Source: Rhodopseudomonas pseudopalustris (lineage in GTDB: Bacteria > Pseudomonadota > Alphaproteobacteria > Rhizobiales > Xanthobacteraceae). Taken from it: DNA of 64,000 nt. Location: positions 1 through 64,000 of the forward strand of contig NZ_FODT01000002.1 in assembly GCF_900110435.1 (NCBI RefSeq), written 5' to 3'. Of the stretch, positions 7,822-17,095 are shown in pieces (position 1 is the stretch's first letter; the number at the start of each line of letters is the position of its first letter). The notes under the pieces are model-generated. The model did no database searches and was not told the DNA's origin. It saw nothing but the letters and a program-made list of their open reading frames with translations. A program made the position numbers and the translations under genes.

Positions 7822-9978
7822 TCAGAAGCCGACGCCGATCATCGCGGCGCCGCCACCGTGACCGCCGCCGCTCGGCCGCGACGATGCCTGCTGGCGCGCG
7901 CGCGGCTCGGGACGGGACGGGCGGCGCTCCTGCTGTGCTTCGCGGCGCGCCGGCTTGCGGCGTGTCGCGGGCTCGTCCGCATCGTCGTCGCGCGGACGCC
8001 GGGTCGCCGCTTTCGGCTCCTCGGACTTCTCGCTCGCGATGCAGCTCTCACCCTTGGCGATTTGCCCCGATTTGCACTCGATCGGGCAAACACGGCCGGA
8101 TTGCTTGCCGAGATCGGATACCAGATCCTCGGTCACGCTCGCGTCGTCCGACGAGCGCCCCTTGATGCTCAAATAGCGGCTCAACGCAGATTTGGTCGCG
8201 GCGCCGAGCTCGCCACTGGGCTTCTCGGTCAGGCATCCGATACGCGTCAATTCGCTTTGTGCCGAGCGGACGAGTTGCGGCGAATTCGGCATCGCCGCGG
8301 CACGCTTGTCCGCTTCCAGCTTGAGGCGATCGATCGCCGTGGCGACCATCGGCTGCAGCCGGCTGCAGGTAATCGATTTGGCGAAGGTCTTCATGTCGTC
8401 GAGCGCGGAAGTCGCGCTGCTCTTGCCGTTGAGGTCGTCGAACTTGGCCTGCTGATCCTTGCAGACGGTTTCCTGGATGGTCGCTTCCGCCGCCTTGCGC
8501 CGCTCGTCTTCGGCTAGCCTGGTTCGCCGCTCGCTTTCGGCGCGAAGCGCTGCGGCTTCCGCCGCGGTCTTCTGGCGGTCGGCATCCTCTGCCTTGCGTT
8601 TTGCCTCGGCTGCCTTGCGTTCGGCTTCGTCCGCCTTGGCCTTGGCGTCGACCTCGGCCTTCTGCGCGCGGCGTTCGTCGTCCTCGCGCTTCCGAACGGC
8701 GGCTTCCTCGACTTTCTTCTGGGCGGCCTGCTGCTTGGCCAGTTCCGCGGCCTTTGCGGCGGCGTCGCGCTCGGCGCGCGCACGGTCGTCACGCTCGCGC
8801 GCAATCCGCTGCAACAGATCGACCCGGGTCTGCGCGGTGATCGACAGCGGCGAATCCGGATAGCGCTTGATGAACTTCTGCAACGCCGAGATGTCGTTGC
8901 TATCCTTTACCCGGTCCCAATCCAGCGCTTCCTTGGAGTTGGCCTCGCGCCCCGGCGCCATCGTGCTCGGCTCGACCGCCGCCGTCTTGACGTTGCCGGC
9001 GGCCGACGACGGCTCGCTCTTAGGAGCCTGATCGGTCAGGCTCGCGATCTGGGCGCGGGCCAGATCGGCATAGAAGCCGGTCTTGTAGGTGCTGAGGAAC
9101 ACTTCCCAGGCGCGGCGGGACCCAATCTTGGCGACCAAGTCGTAGTCCGCCTTGACGTCGTTCGCATGGGCTTCCTGCGTCACCGCCGGCGCCGCCACCA
9201 GCGAGACATTGCCGCCACCGAGCGAGCCGTACACGAACGGCTCCTGCTTGTTGCCGGTCGACTTCATTACCTCGTCGCGGACGCGGCCGAACGCCAACCG
9301 GATGTCCAGCCCGGGCACGGTGAGGTTCTTGAGAATGGCGGACGTGAAAGGACTATGGTCGCCCTGGCCGTCTTCGGCGGTCGAGCCGGCCTTCGCCGCA
9401 TAGGCGATCAGCGTGTCTGTACTGGTCGGCTCGACCTTGCCGAGGCCAGAGCTGACAGCGCGGTTCGCAACTTTGCGCTCGCGGCGCATCCTTACTGTGA
9501 ACGGGTTGTCGCGGCAGGCGTCGAGAATCACTACGCGCAGCCGCTGCGCGCCATCGGCCGACGATACCATGCGATCGAGCGGGATCGCCTCGTCCTCGGC
9601 GTCGCGGTCGCTGGCGAGCCGGGCATCGACCGGGATCAGGTAATTGCTGCCGCTGATCTCGATGCCGTGCCCTGCATAATAGATGACGGCGATGTCGGCC
9701 TGATCGGCGTCGGCCTCGAATTTGCGGATCGCGCGCTTGAAATCCAGATTGCCGACGTTGACCACCAAAGTCACATCAAAGCCGGCGCCCTTGAACATCT
9801 GCGCGACCGCGTTCGCGTCACGCGACGGGTTTGGTAGCTGCGGAACGTTCTGATAGGTCGAGTTCCCGACCACCATCGCGACGCGCTTGCCGTCCGCGAA
9901 CGCGAGACCGGACGACATCACCACCGCCAGGATGGCTGCGCCGATCTTCGCCCCAATCGGACCGAGACGCTCGAACAT
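7822..9978 (-). CDS. Exported caspase-family (C14) peptidase with coiled coil
   Basis: A 718-residue protein. The start at 9978 gives a signal peptide (KIGAAILAVVMSSGLAFA). The caspase domain spans about residues 30-270 with an intact dyad: His104 in YYAGHGIEI and Cys155 in LDACRDNPF, so it should cleave after basic residues as bacterial metacaspase-like enzymes do. Residues about 400-560 form a long Ala/Glu/Lys/Arg coiled coil. A region with paired cysteines follows (CLTEKP, CPIECKSGQIAKGESC), then an Arg-rich tail with the ending GGGHGGGAAMIGVGF. Its neighbours encode an inactive caspase-TPR protein and two OmpA-type proteins, all minus strand, which suggests one envelope function. The substrate and role (stress, cell death, envelope quality control) are unknown. 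Confidence 0.9.
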   Translation of the reverse strand: MFERLGPIGAKIGAAILAVVMSSGLAFADGKRVAMVVGNSTYQNVPQLPNPSRDANAVAQMFKGAGFDVTLVVNVGNLDFKRAIRKFEADADQADIAVIYYAGHGIEISGSNYLIPVDARLASDRDAEDEAIPLDRMVSSADGAQRLRVVILDACRDNPFTVRMRRERKVANRAVSSGLGKVEPTSTDTLIAYAAKAGSTAEDGQGDHSPFTSAILKNLTVPGLDIRLAFGRVRDEVMKSTGNKQEPFVYGSLGGGNVSLVAAPAVTQEAHANDVKADYDLVAKIGSRRAWEVFLSTYKTGFYADLARAQIASLTDQAPKSEPSSAAGNVKTAAVEPSTMAPGREANSKEALDWDRVKDSNDISALQKFIKRYPDSPLSITAQTRVDLLQRIARERDDRARAERDAAAKAAELAKQQAAQKKVEEAAVRKREDDERRAQKAEVDAKAKADEAERKAAEAKRKAEDADRQKTAAEAAALRAESERRTRLAEDERRKAAEATIQETVCKDQQAKFDDLNGKSSATSALDDMKTFAKSITCSRLQPMVATAIDRLKLEADKRAAAMPNSPQLVRSAQSELTRIGCLTEKPSGELGAATKSALSRYLSIKGRSSDDASVTEDLVSDLGKQSGRVCPIECKSGQIAKGESCIASEKSEEPKAATRRPRDDDADEPATRRKPARREAQQERRPSRPEPRARQQASSRPSGGGHGGGAAMIGVGF

Positions 9979-10159
9979 CGTTTTTCCCGGGTCGTTCGCC
10001 GCAGCGACTTCCTGACAAGAAAGGAAAGCGAGTTGGGTGGACGTTCCAACCGTTTCAAAAGCACGTGCTGACCAGCCTATCCTATCGCCGACCCGACGTC
10101 CGATCAATTGTCGACGCCAGGTAGCGCGGGCGGCCTCGTCCACCGCCCGGCTGATGACT

Positions 10160-10799
10160 TCACTTCGTCGCTTCGTCGTGCTCGACCATGTTGACGATCT
10201 GGACGCGCCGGTTTTCGGCGCCGAGCGGATCGGAAGGGTCCTTCAGTTGCTTCTTGCCATAGCCGACCGCGACCAGGTGGTCCGGCCGGATACTGTACCG
10301 ATCTATCAAATAACGCTTCACGGACTCGGCGCGGCGCTCCGACAAGGTTTGATTGTAGTCGTCCCCACCTTTGGCATCGGTATGACCCGCCAGCATGACG
10401 ATCGAATCCTTCAGATCGCTGCTGATGAGCGCGTCGCCGAGACTCTTGAGCTGCGGTTCGGCACGGGGCGTCAGCGCCGCGGAATTGTAGTCGAAGTTGA
10501 TTTCGAGGTCGATCGCGGGCCGTTTGGCGGCGATTGCCGCCATTTGCTCCCGATCGCCCGCCGACAGAGCGGGTCTGGCTGATCCGTTTGACGGTTGCGA
10601 GTTCTTCCGGGCTTACCGCCGCGCGGGCGCCGCTGAGGCTGCGGGTCTTGGCGCCCTTGAGCTGATCGCGAATCTGTTGCGCGGAGACCTCACCGGCCTG
10701 GGCCGCGTTCGGGTTGATAGCGAGGCCGCTCACCAGAACGAAGGCGGCGAGCGCCAGGCTGATATCGCTGAGTCGAATGATCATGCGTCGAATCATCAT
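10160..10799 (-). pseudogene. Frameshifted OmpA-family protein gene
   Basis: Starting at 10799 (GGAG ribosome site) the reading frame encodes a signal peptide (LALAAFVLVSGLAINPNAAQA) and a linker matching the paralogue at 4639-5277 (DQLKGAKTRSLSGARAA). The OmpA domain, with GHTDAKGG, YNQTLSERRA and NRRVQIVN, lies in the next frame and ends at 10160. The shift falls at about 10555-10590: the expected segment ALSAGDREQMAAIA is only readable after changing frame near CGCTCTGTCGG. A one-base indel explains it. This is either a recent inactivating mutation or a sequencing error, because both halves are otherwise well preserved. Confidence 0.8.
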
Positions 10800-11292
10800 G
10801 GTTAGCTCCATTTGGCCCCGGCTGCTGAGCGGCTGGTCGGCCTCTTGGTGATCAGTTTTGCTCCTGGCGCCCCGTCCCGCTGTGACCTTGGTCACTCAGT
10901 CGCCGGGATGAGGTCTTGTCCGGAAGAGCAGGGCAGACGTATCTCCCCTCGGGCTTGGACGTCGGCTGGGCACGATATGTTCAAGCGGTTCATAAATTTG
11001 GTTCGAATCGCTCGGCTTCCTACAAGTAATCGCAGAAGCGCCGTTTACCGGTGATAACACGCTGAACTGACAGGCCGGGACGATCATACCAACCCGGATA
11101 GTAACCGACGTCACATTTGTTGCTGCAGGATCACATGGTTTGGAATTATCGGGGTTTGCACCCCTCCTCGTAGCCGCGATCCTTGCTCGCTCTGATTTCG
11201 GTGCCGTAGAAATTACGCCAAGCAACGCGCTGGGGCTGATGTCGCGTGGCGCATTTTAGATTTCTGATTGAGTCGATAGGGGATCGATAAGT
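10800..11292. other. Intergenic region between divergent envelope genes
   Basis: About 490 bases separate the minus-strand OmpA/caspase cluster from the plus-strand outer-membrane protein. It should hold both promoters. I see no convincing gene, RNA or repeat in it. Confidence 0.4.
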
Positions 11293-13230
11293 ATGCAACA
11301 CGCGCGGACCCGAATTCTGGCAGGCTTCGCTTTCGCGATGGCCGCCTCCGTTTCCACCGGCGCCTTGGCCGAATGTACCGGCACAGGCAGCTTCGTTCCG
11401 GGCGCCGTGATTCCGGGCACCAATTTCAGTCCGAGCGCGCTCTTGCCGTTCGCCGCGGGCGGTGCGGTGAATTCGCTCGTTTCGGCGATCAACACCGCCA
11501 ACACGGCATTCCTCACCCAATCGACCGCCTTCGTGAGCGCCCCGCGCAATCCGGCGCCGAATCAGGAAGGCGGCGGCGTCTGGACCCGTGCGATCGGCGG
11601 TGAAGTCACCACCAAATCGACCAGCACGACCTCCAACGTGTCGCTCGGGGGTGTCGGATTGCCGGGCTCGGTGAACTGCAACAACGAGAACAAGCTCAGC
11701 TTCGCTGGCGTTCAGGTCGGGGCGGATACCTCGATTCTGAACTACAACGGCTGGAATATGCACCTCGGCTCGACCGTCGGCTATCTCGGCGCCAAGTCCC
11801 GCGACAAGTCGTCGGCCGGTGCACTCAACCCGCTTGGCGGCACTTTCGAGGACACGCTGCAGGTGCCGTTTGCGGGCGTCTATGTCGCGATCACCAAAGG
11901 CGGTTTCTTCGCCGACGGCCAGGTTCGCCTTGATTACTATCAGAACTCGCTGAGTGATCCGATCGTCGGCGGTATCTTCAGCCAGAAGCTGGATGCCCGT
12001 GGCCTCTCCTTCACCGGTAACGTCGGCTACAACCACGCGTTGGAGAACAACTGGTTCATCGAGCCTTCGGCCGGTATCGTGGTCTCGAAGGTCAAGGTCG
12101 ATCCGCTCAACGTGACCGGCTCGCTGGTGTTGCCCGCGACCTTCACGCCGGGCGTCACGTTCCCCGGCCAGTTGCAGGTCGACGATATCAACAGCACGCT
12201 CGGTCGCCTCAGCTTGCGCGGCGGCACCAGCATCGCATCCGGCAACATGATCTGGCAGCCCTTCGCCATTGCGAGCGTCTATCATGAATTCAGCGGGGCG
12301 GTGACTTCCACTTTCAACGGCGATGCGGCGTTCAACGCGACCGGCATCCCGTCGGCGACCGGCACGATCTCCAGCACCAACCTCGGCACCTACGGCCAAT
12401 TCGGGCTCGGCGTCGCCGGCCAGCTCGTCAACACCGGCCTGCTCGGCTACGTCCGTGCCGACTATCGCACGGGTGATCATATCGACGGCTACAGCCTGAA
12501 CGGCGGCGTCCGCTACCAGTTCGCGCCCGACGCGATCGTCGCTGCGCCGCTCTACACCAAGGCCGCGAAGGCTCCGGTGCTGGTCCGCTCGGCCTATAAC
12601 TGGACCGGCTTCTTCATCGGCGGCAGCTTCGGCGCGCTGAATGGCCGGACCGACTGGACATTCCAGCCGGTCGGCACGCGCACCGATCCGCGTTTCGCCG
12701 GCGCGATCGGCGGCGGCCAGATCGGTTACGACCATCAGTTCGGCAAGTGGGTGGTCGGCGTCGAAGGCAACCTGTTCGCGACCAATGCCAACGGCGCTCG
12801 TCCCTGCCCGAATGGCGTGTTCTTCACGTGTGAAAACAATGTGAGCTGGATGGGCACCGCGACTGCGAAGCTCGGCTACGCGTTCTGGGATCGCTCGCTC
12901 TGGTACGTCCGTGGCGGCGGCGCCTTCGGCGATCTCAAGGTCACCACCAACTGCAACACCGGTCCGGTGGTTCCCAATCCGGCATTCCTCGTCGTGGCGG
13001 GTTGCGGCGAAAGCGCCAGCCGCAACCGTGCCGGCTGGACCATTGGGTTCGGTTCGGAGTTCGCGCTGAGCAAGAACTGGACGGTGCGCGCCGAGACCAA
13101 CTATTTCGACATGGGTAACGAGCGCTACACGCTGCCGACCTCGACCATCGACGTCAAGGAAACCGGTTTCATCTCGACCGTTGGCCTCAACTATCGCTTC
13201 GCGCCCACGGCGCTGGTCGCGAAATACTGA
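11293..13230 (+). CDS. Outer-membrane protein with two fused beta-barrel domains
   Basis: A 645-residue exported protein. A signal peptide (ILAGFAFAMAASVSTGALA) is followed by an autotransporter-like barrel at about residues 90-415 (FAGVQVGADTSILNYNGW, LSFTGNVGYNHALENNWFIEPSAG, GYSLNGGVRYQF). A short Ala/Lys linker leads to a second, Omp25/RopB-type eight-stranded barrel at about 435-645. This begins with the family start YNWTGFFIGGSFG, contains GGGQIGYDHQFGKWVVGVEGN, and ends in GLNYRFAPTALVAKY with a terminal aromatic. Omp25/RopB proteins in rhizobia are normally free-standing and about 210-250 residues long, so this looks like a fusion of two barrel families. It is monocistronic, with a terminator directly after it. 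Confidence 0.85.
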   Translation: MQHARTRILAGFAFAMAASVSTGALAECTGTGSFVPGAVIPGTNFSPSALLPFAAGGAVNSLVSAINTANTAFLTQSTAFVSAPRNPAPNQEGGGVWTRAIGGEVTTKSTSTTSNVSLGGVGLPGSVNCNNENKLSFAGVQVGADTSILNYNGWNMHLGSTVGYLGAKSRDKSSAGALNPLGGTFEDTLQVPFAGVYVAITKGGFFADGQVRLDYYQNSLSDPIVGGIFSQKLDARGLSFTGNVGYNHALENNWFIEPSAGIVVSKVKVDPLNVTGSLVLPATFTPGVTFPGQLQVDDINSTLGRLSLRGGTSIASGNMIWQPFAIASVYHEFSGAVTSTFNGDAAFNATGIPSATGTISSTNLGTYGQFGLGVAGQLVNTGLLGYVRADYRTGDHIDGYSLNGGVRYQFAPDAIVAAPLYTKAAKAPVLVRSAYNWTGFFIGGSFGALNGRTDWTFQPVGTRTDPRFAGAIGGGQIGYDHQFGKWVVGVEGNLFATNANGARPCPNGVFFTCENNVSWMGTATAKLGYAFWDRSLWYVRGGGAFGDLKVTTNCNTGPVVPNPAFLVVAGCGESASRNRAGWTIGFGSEFALSKNWTVRAETNYFDMGNERYTLPTSTIDVKETGFISTVGLNYRFAPTALVAKY

Positions 13231-13264
13231 TCATCGATCGCGGATCGCTTGATCTGTCGAATAG

Positions 13265-13284
13265 GCCCCGGCTCGCGCCGGGGC
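13265..13284 (+). terminator. Terminator after the double-barrel OMP
   Basis: GCCCCGG and CCGGGGC pair perfectly around CTCGCG 35 bases after the OMP stop codon, followed by TTATGTCGTTTT. Confidence 0.75.
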
Positions 13285-13466
13285 TTATGTCGTTTTGACG
13301 CCGAGTTCGTCGCGTTTTCGAGCGAAATGGATCCCGGTTCGCATCAAGAAGATCTGGGACGAACATCGAGTGAGAGCTTCGGCTCTGGCGCAACCAGAAC
13401 CGAACAAACTCCAAGCGTACGATCGCGATCGCGATCGGATCGCGTCAGAGCCACACTCCGCCGAAG

Positions 13467-13979
13467 TCAGCCGACCGAGACCCGTGACTTTGCCGCCGGC
13501 AGGTCGTCGTGATGCGGAGCCTCCTGATCGTGGTTGGCCTGGATCAGATTGAGGTGCCGCTCGATCTTGCCGAGCGCCTCCGCGAGATTGTCGCGCTCTG
13601 ATGCGGACAGGCAGGACAGGATCTGCTGTTCCCTGCGTTTCAGCCGCGGCACCAGCTCGTGATAGAGCGCGCGCCCCTTACGCGTCAGCCGCAGGCGGAG
13701 TTCGCGGCGATCGTCCTCGTTCTCGACCCGCTCGATCAGTTCGCGCTGCAGCAACGCGGTGACGGCCCGGCTGATGGTCGATTTGTGGGTTCTGGTGCAC
13801 TGCGCAATGAATTGTGCCGTGCACGCGTCGTTGCGGAAGCCGAGGGTCGCCAAGATCCGCCAGCCCGGAATATCGAGCCCATAGCGCTGCTGATACTCGC
13901 TGGCCAGCGCTGCGCTGACCTCGGCGGCCAGCCGGTTGAGCTGGAACGGCACGAACGAAAACAGATCGAGCTTGCTCAA
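13467..13979 (-). CDS. MarR-family transcriptional regulator of the homogentisate operon
   Basis: A 170-residue winged-helix regulator: RILATLGFRND, then the recognition-helix region RTHKSTISRAVTALLQRELI, then the wing ENEDDRRELRLRLTRKG. I chose the TTG at 13979 because GGAG lies six bases upstream and because the longer frame would run through the operator-like palindrome at 14025-14044. It is divergent from the homogentisate operon. The likely role is repression relieved by homogentisate or a precursor, inferred from position and from MarR-type control of this pathway in related bacteria. The C-terminus is His/Asp-rich (NHDQEAPHHDD). Confidence 0.85.
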   Translation of the reverse strand: MSKLDLFSFVPFQLNRLAAEVSAALASEYQQRYGLDIPGWRILATLGFRNDACTAQFIAQCTRTHKSTISRAVTALLQRELIERVENEDDRRELRLRLTRKGRALYHELVPRLKRREQQILSCLSASERDNLAEALGKIERHLNLIQANHDQEAPHHDDLPAAKSRVSVG

Positions 13980-14024
13980 AAAAATCTCCAGCTCGGGTTG
14001 CGCGTCGCGGCGACTGCGGCTTAG

Positions 14025-14044
14025 ATGGTTGCAAATGAAACTAT
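14025..14044. promoter_or_regulatory. Candidate MarR operator between the divergent genes
   Basis: An imperfect palindrome, ATGGTTGC-AAAT-GAAACTAT, with six of eight positions symmetric. It lies 45 bases before the regulator start and 63 bases before the monooxygenase start. A -10-like TATCAT (14042-14047) overlaps its right edge on the plus strand, so binding would block the operon. Confidence 0.6.
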
Positions 14045-14107
14045 CATGCAGGAGGAAGCCTTGACCAGCGGTTTGCCGGACCTCCCGGGTCAAAAAGGCT
14101 GACGCCG

Positions 14108-15730
14108 ATGTCCCATCACCAGGAGCACTTTCATTTCGGCTACCGTCGTCATCCCGATCAGGATCGCGACAACGACCCGGCCCGCCATCCGGTGGTGGTG
14201 GTCGGCGCCGGCCCGGTCGGCCTGTCGCTGGCGATCGATCTCGCGCAGCGCGGCGAGAACGTGGTGTTGCTCGACGACGCCGACAGGATCGGCGAGGGTT
14301 CGCGCGCGATCTGCTTCTCGAAGCGCGCGCTCGAAGTTTGGGATCGGCTCGGCGTCGGCGCGCGGATGGTCGAGAAGGGCGTGGTCTGGCAGGTCGGCAA
14401 GATCTTTCGCCGCGACGAGATGGTCTATCAATTCGATCTCTTGCCCGAGACCGGGCACAAGATGCCGGCTTTCATCAATCTGCAGCAATATTACGCCGAA
14501 GCCTATCTGGTCGAGCGCGTCCAGCAATTGCCGCAGATCGATCTGCGATGGCGCAACAAGGTGACGGCCTTGGCGCAGCATAACGACCACGCGGTGTTGA
14601 CGATCGAGACGCCCGATGGGTCGTATCGCCTCGCCGCCGACTACGTCGTCGCCTGCGACGGTGCACGATCGGCGCTGCGCGGCATGGTCGGCGCGGAATT
14701 TGCGGGCGAGGTGTTCGAGGATCAGTTCCTGATCGCCGACGTTCGGATGAATGCGGAATTCCCGACCGAGCGCTGGTTCTGGTTCGATCCGCCGTTTCAT
14801 TCCGGTCAGTCTGCGCTGCTGCATCGCCAGCCCGACAATGTCTGGCGGATCGATCTGCAGATCGGAGCCGACGCCGACGCGGCTGTGGAACGACTGCCTG
14901 GGAATGTCCGGCCGCGGATCGAGCGGATGCTCGGGAATAGCGATTTCAGCTTCGAGTGGATTTCGATCTACAAGTTCCAGTGTCGCCGGATGCAGCGCTT
15001 CCTGCACGAGCGGGTGATCTTTGCCGGCGACTCCGCGCATCAGGTCTCGCCATTTGGCGCCCGCGGCGCCAACTCCGGCCTGGAGGATGGCGAGAACATC
15101 GCCTGGAAGCTCGCAATGGTGCTGCGCGGTGACGCGCCCGCGAGTTTACTCGACAGTTACGAGATCGAACGCAGCCAGGCGGCGGATGACAACATCCGGC
15201 ATTCGACGCGCTCGACCGATTTCATCGCGCCGCACTCGAAACAGGAGCGCCGGCTGCGCGACGTCGCGCTGGCGCTCGCGCGGGACGTCGAGTTCGCCAA
15301 GCGCATGGTCAATGCCGGCCGGCTGTCGACGCCGACGGCGTATGACAGTCCGCTATCGACCCCGGACGCCGACGCCTGGAACGCCGGACCGAAGCCGGGC
15401 GCCACATTGCTCGACGCGCCGCTGAAGGCAGCCGATGGCGGGCCGGTGTTTCTGACCGACGCGTTCAAAGCCGCAGGCTGCGGCTTCGTGCTGCTGGAAA
15501 TCGCCAACGGCGCGGCAGCGCCTGCGCCGCAGGGCGTGCGCAGCCTGCGCATCGGCAAGGATGCGCCGCTGCGGGACGAGGAAGGGCTGTTCACGAAGCG
15601 CTATGATGCGACGCCGGGGGCGGCCTATCTGCTGCGCCCGGACGGCTATGTCGCGGCGCGCTTCCGGCACCCCACACAAGCCGCGCTCGACGCGGCGCTG
15701 GCGCGCGCCAGCGGGAGAGCAGCACGATGA
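14108..15730 (+). CDS. FAD-dependent aromatic-ring monooxygenase (MhpA/PheA group)
   Basis: A 540-residue class A flavin monooxygenase that should use NAD(P)H and O2 to hydroxylate a phenolic ring. The FAD-binding motif VVVVGAGPVGLSLAIDLA is at about residues 29-46. The DG motif (DYVVACDGARSALR) sits near 180, and the second FAD motif RVIFAGDSAHQVSPFGARGANSGLED near 305. A thioredoxin-like C-terminal domain follows, as in 3-(3-hydroxyphenyl)propionate hydroxylase. The N-terminus has a His-rich leader. As the first gene of a homogentisate operon it may produce homogentisate from a hydroxyphenylacetate-type compound, but this is inferred from position. It overlaps the next gene by four bases (ATGA). 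Confidence 0.88.
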   Translation: MSHHQEHFHFGYRRHPDQDRDNDPARHPVVVVGAGPVGLSLAIDLAQRGENVVLLDDADRIGEGSRAICFSKRALEVWDRLGVGARMVEKGVVWQVGKIFRRDEMVYQFDLLPETGHKMPAFINLQQYYAEAYLVERVQQLPQIDLRWRNKVTALAQHNDHAVLTIETPDGSYRLAADYVVACDGARSALRGMVGAEFAGEVFEDQFLIADVRMNAEFPTERWFWFDPPFHSGQSALLHRQPDNVWRIDLQIGADADAAVERLPGNVRPRIERMLGNSDFSFEWISIYKFQCRRMQRFLHERVIFAGDSAHQVSPFGARGANSGLEDGENIAWKLAMVLRGDAPASLLDSYEIERSQAADDNIRHSTRSTDFIAPHSKQERRLRDVALALARDVEFAKRMVNAGRLSTPTAYDSPLSTPDADAWNAGPKPGATLLDAPLKAADGGPVFLTDAFKAAGCGFVLLEIANGAAAPAPQGVRSLRIGKDAPLRDEEGLFTKRYDATPGAAYLLRPDGYVAARFRHPTQAALDAALARASGRAAR

Positions 15731-15942
15731 CCGCAGCACTGTCGACCAGAAGCAATTTCACCGATCCCGACGCCGCCTACCGGATGATCGTCGAGGCGCA
15801 TCGCGGCGTCAGCGACGAGCAGAGCGCGGCGCTCGACGCGGCGCTGGTGCTGATCCTCGCCAACCACATCGGCGATCTCGATCTGCTGCGCGAGGCGGTG
15901 ACGCTGGCGAAGCGGAGCGTGGTGAGTGAAGGGCAGGGGTGA
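15727..15942 (+). CDS. DUF2783-type small protein
   Basis: A 71-residue acidic helical protein (DPDAAYRMIVEAHRGVSDEQ, LDAALVLILANHIGDLDLLREAV). It resembles the DUF2783 family, which recurs beside FAD monooxygenases in homogentisate-type operons; the family name is from memory. Translation is probably coupled to the monooxygenase through the ATGA overlap, which suggests a subunit or helper of that enzyme. No catalytic residues are evident. Confidence 0.7.
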   Translation: MTAALSTRSNFTDPDAAYRMIVEAHRGVSDEQSAALDAALVLILANHIGDLDLLREAVTLAKRSVVSEGQG

Positions 15943-16000
15943 TGCGATTGCCGAGAAGATGCTGCACCTCTCGGAAAGAAATGCCGCGCCTCACATTCGT

Positions 16001-16040
16001 CATTCCGGGTTCGCTCGCTGCGTGAGCGCCCCGGAATGAC
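16001..16040. repeat. Palindromic intergenic repeat, copy 1
   Basis: TCATTCCGGG ... CCCGGAATGA form the outer arms of a 40-base inverted repeat, with GCTCGC and GTGAGCGC inside. It lies within the homogentisate operon, between the DUF2783 gene and the MBL gene. Two related copies lie at 20541-20578 and 20600-20639. It could fold in the mRNA and modulate downstream expression. Confidence 0.8.
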
Positions 16041-16070
16041 CACCCCAGGACAAGCAACAAGGACCACCAA

Positions 16071-17021
16071 ATGGCTAAAGGTTTCGCCTCCACCACCGAT
16101 CTCGCCGAAAAGAACGTGACGTTCTCCGAGATTGGTCCCGACCTCTACGCTTTCACCGCAGAGGGCGATCCGAATTCGGCGGTGATCGTCGGCGAGGACG
16201 GCTGTCTGGTGTTCGACGCGCAGGCGACGCCGGCGATGGCCAACAAGGTGATCGAGCGGGTCCGCTCCGTCACCGACAAGCCGATCAAATACGTCGTGCT
16301 GTCGCATTATCACGCGGTGCGCGTGCTCGGCGCATCGGCCTATCAGGCGGAGGGCGTCGTCGCCTCGCAGGAGACCTGGCGGCTGATCGAGGAGCGCGGC
16401 CAGCAGGATTGGGATTCCGAATACGGCCGGTTTCCGCGGCTGTTCCAGGACGCCGAGAGCATTCCCGGCCTGACCTGGCCGACCCTCACCTTCGACGGCG
16501 AGATGTCGATCTATCTCGGCAAGCGTGAAGTGCGCCTGATGCAGCTCGGCGCCGGTCATACATCGGGAGATATCGTCGCCTGGGTGCCCGACGCCGAGGT
16601 GATGTTCACCGGCGACCTCGTCGAGTACCACTCGGCCTGTTACTGCGGCGACGCTTACTTGCGGGAATGGCCGATGACGCTCAACGAAATCCGCGAGTTC
16701 AATCCCAAGGCGATCGCGCCGGGCCGTGGCGATGCGCTGAAAGGCCTGGAGACGACGCGCGAGGCGATCGCGATGACGCGGGATTTCGTCGGCACGCTGT
16801 ATGGCGCCGCCGAAATTTCCGCCGCCAAGGGCCGCAGCCTGAAGGAGACCTGGGACGCGACCCGCGAAAAGATGGACCCGAAATTTTCGAGCTTCGCAAT
16901 CTACGAGCACTGTCTGCCGTTCAACGTCTCGCGCGCCTTCGACGAAGCCTCCGGCATCGACGATCCGGTGATCTGGACCGCCGAGCGCGATCGCGAGATG
17001 TGGGCGGCCCTGCAAGGGTGA
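16071..17021 (+). CDS. MBL-fold protein with degenerate metal site
   Basis: A 316-residue metallo-beta-lactamase-fold protein ([42 protein letters not shown]). The canonical HxHxDH motif reads HYHAVR, and the last ligand, usually PGHG, reads PGRG. His-His-His site 1 and the bridging Asp remain while site 2 ligands are replaced, so it may bind one metal or none. Position inside the operon, upstream of hmgA, suggests a role in aromatic breakdown such as hydrolysis of a lactone or thioester intermediate. That role is inference; no substrate can be read from the sequence. Confidence 0.82.
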   Translation: MAKGFASTTDLAEKNVTFSEIGPDLYAFTAEGDPNSAVIVGEDGCLVFDAQATPAMANKVIERVRSVTDKPIKYVVLSHYHAVRVLGASAYQAEGVVASQETWRLIEERGQQDWDSEYGRFPRLFQDAESIPGLTWPTLTFDGEMSIYLGKREVRLMQLGAGHTSGDIVAWVPDAEVMFTGDLVEYHSACYCGDAYLREWPMTLNEIREFNPKAIAPGRGDALKGLETTREAIAMTRDFVGTLYGAAEISAAKGRSLKETWDATREKMDPKFSSFAIYEHCLPFNVSRAFDEASGIDDPVIWTAERDREMWAALQG

Positions 17022-17095
17022 TGATCTCGGACAAGCTCGGACAAGGACGTCTGCTTCCGGTCGAGATCATGCGACGAACAACGAGGGAGGATGAC

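Noticed and set aside
13980-14093. Longer N-terminus for the MarR regulator starting at TTG 14093
   Set aside because: It would place the operator palindrome inside the gene and has no ribosome site; TTG 13979 has GGAG at good spacing.
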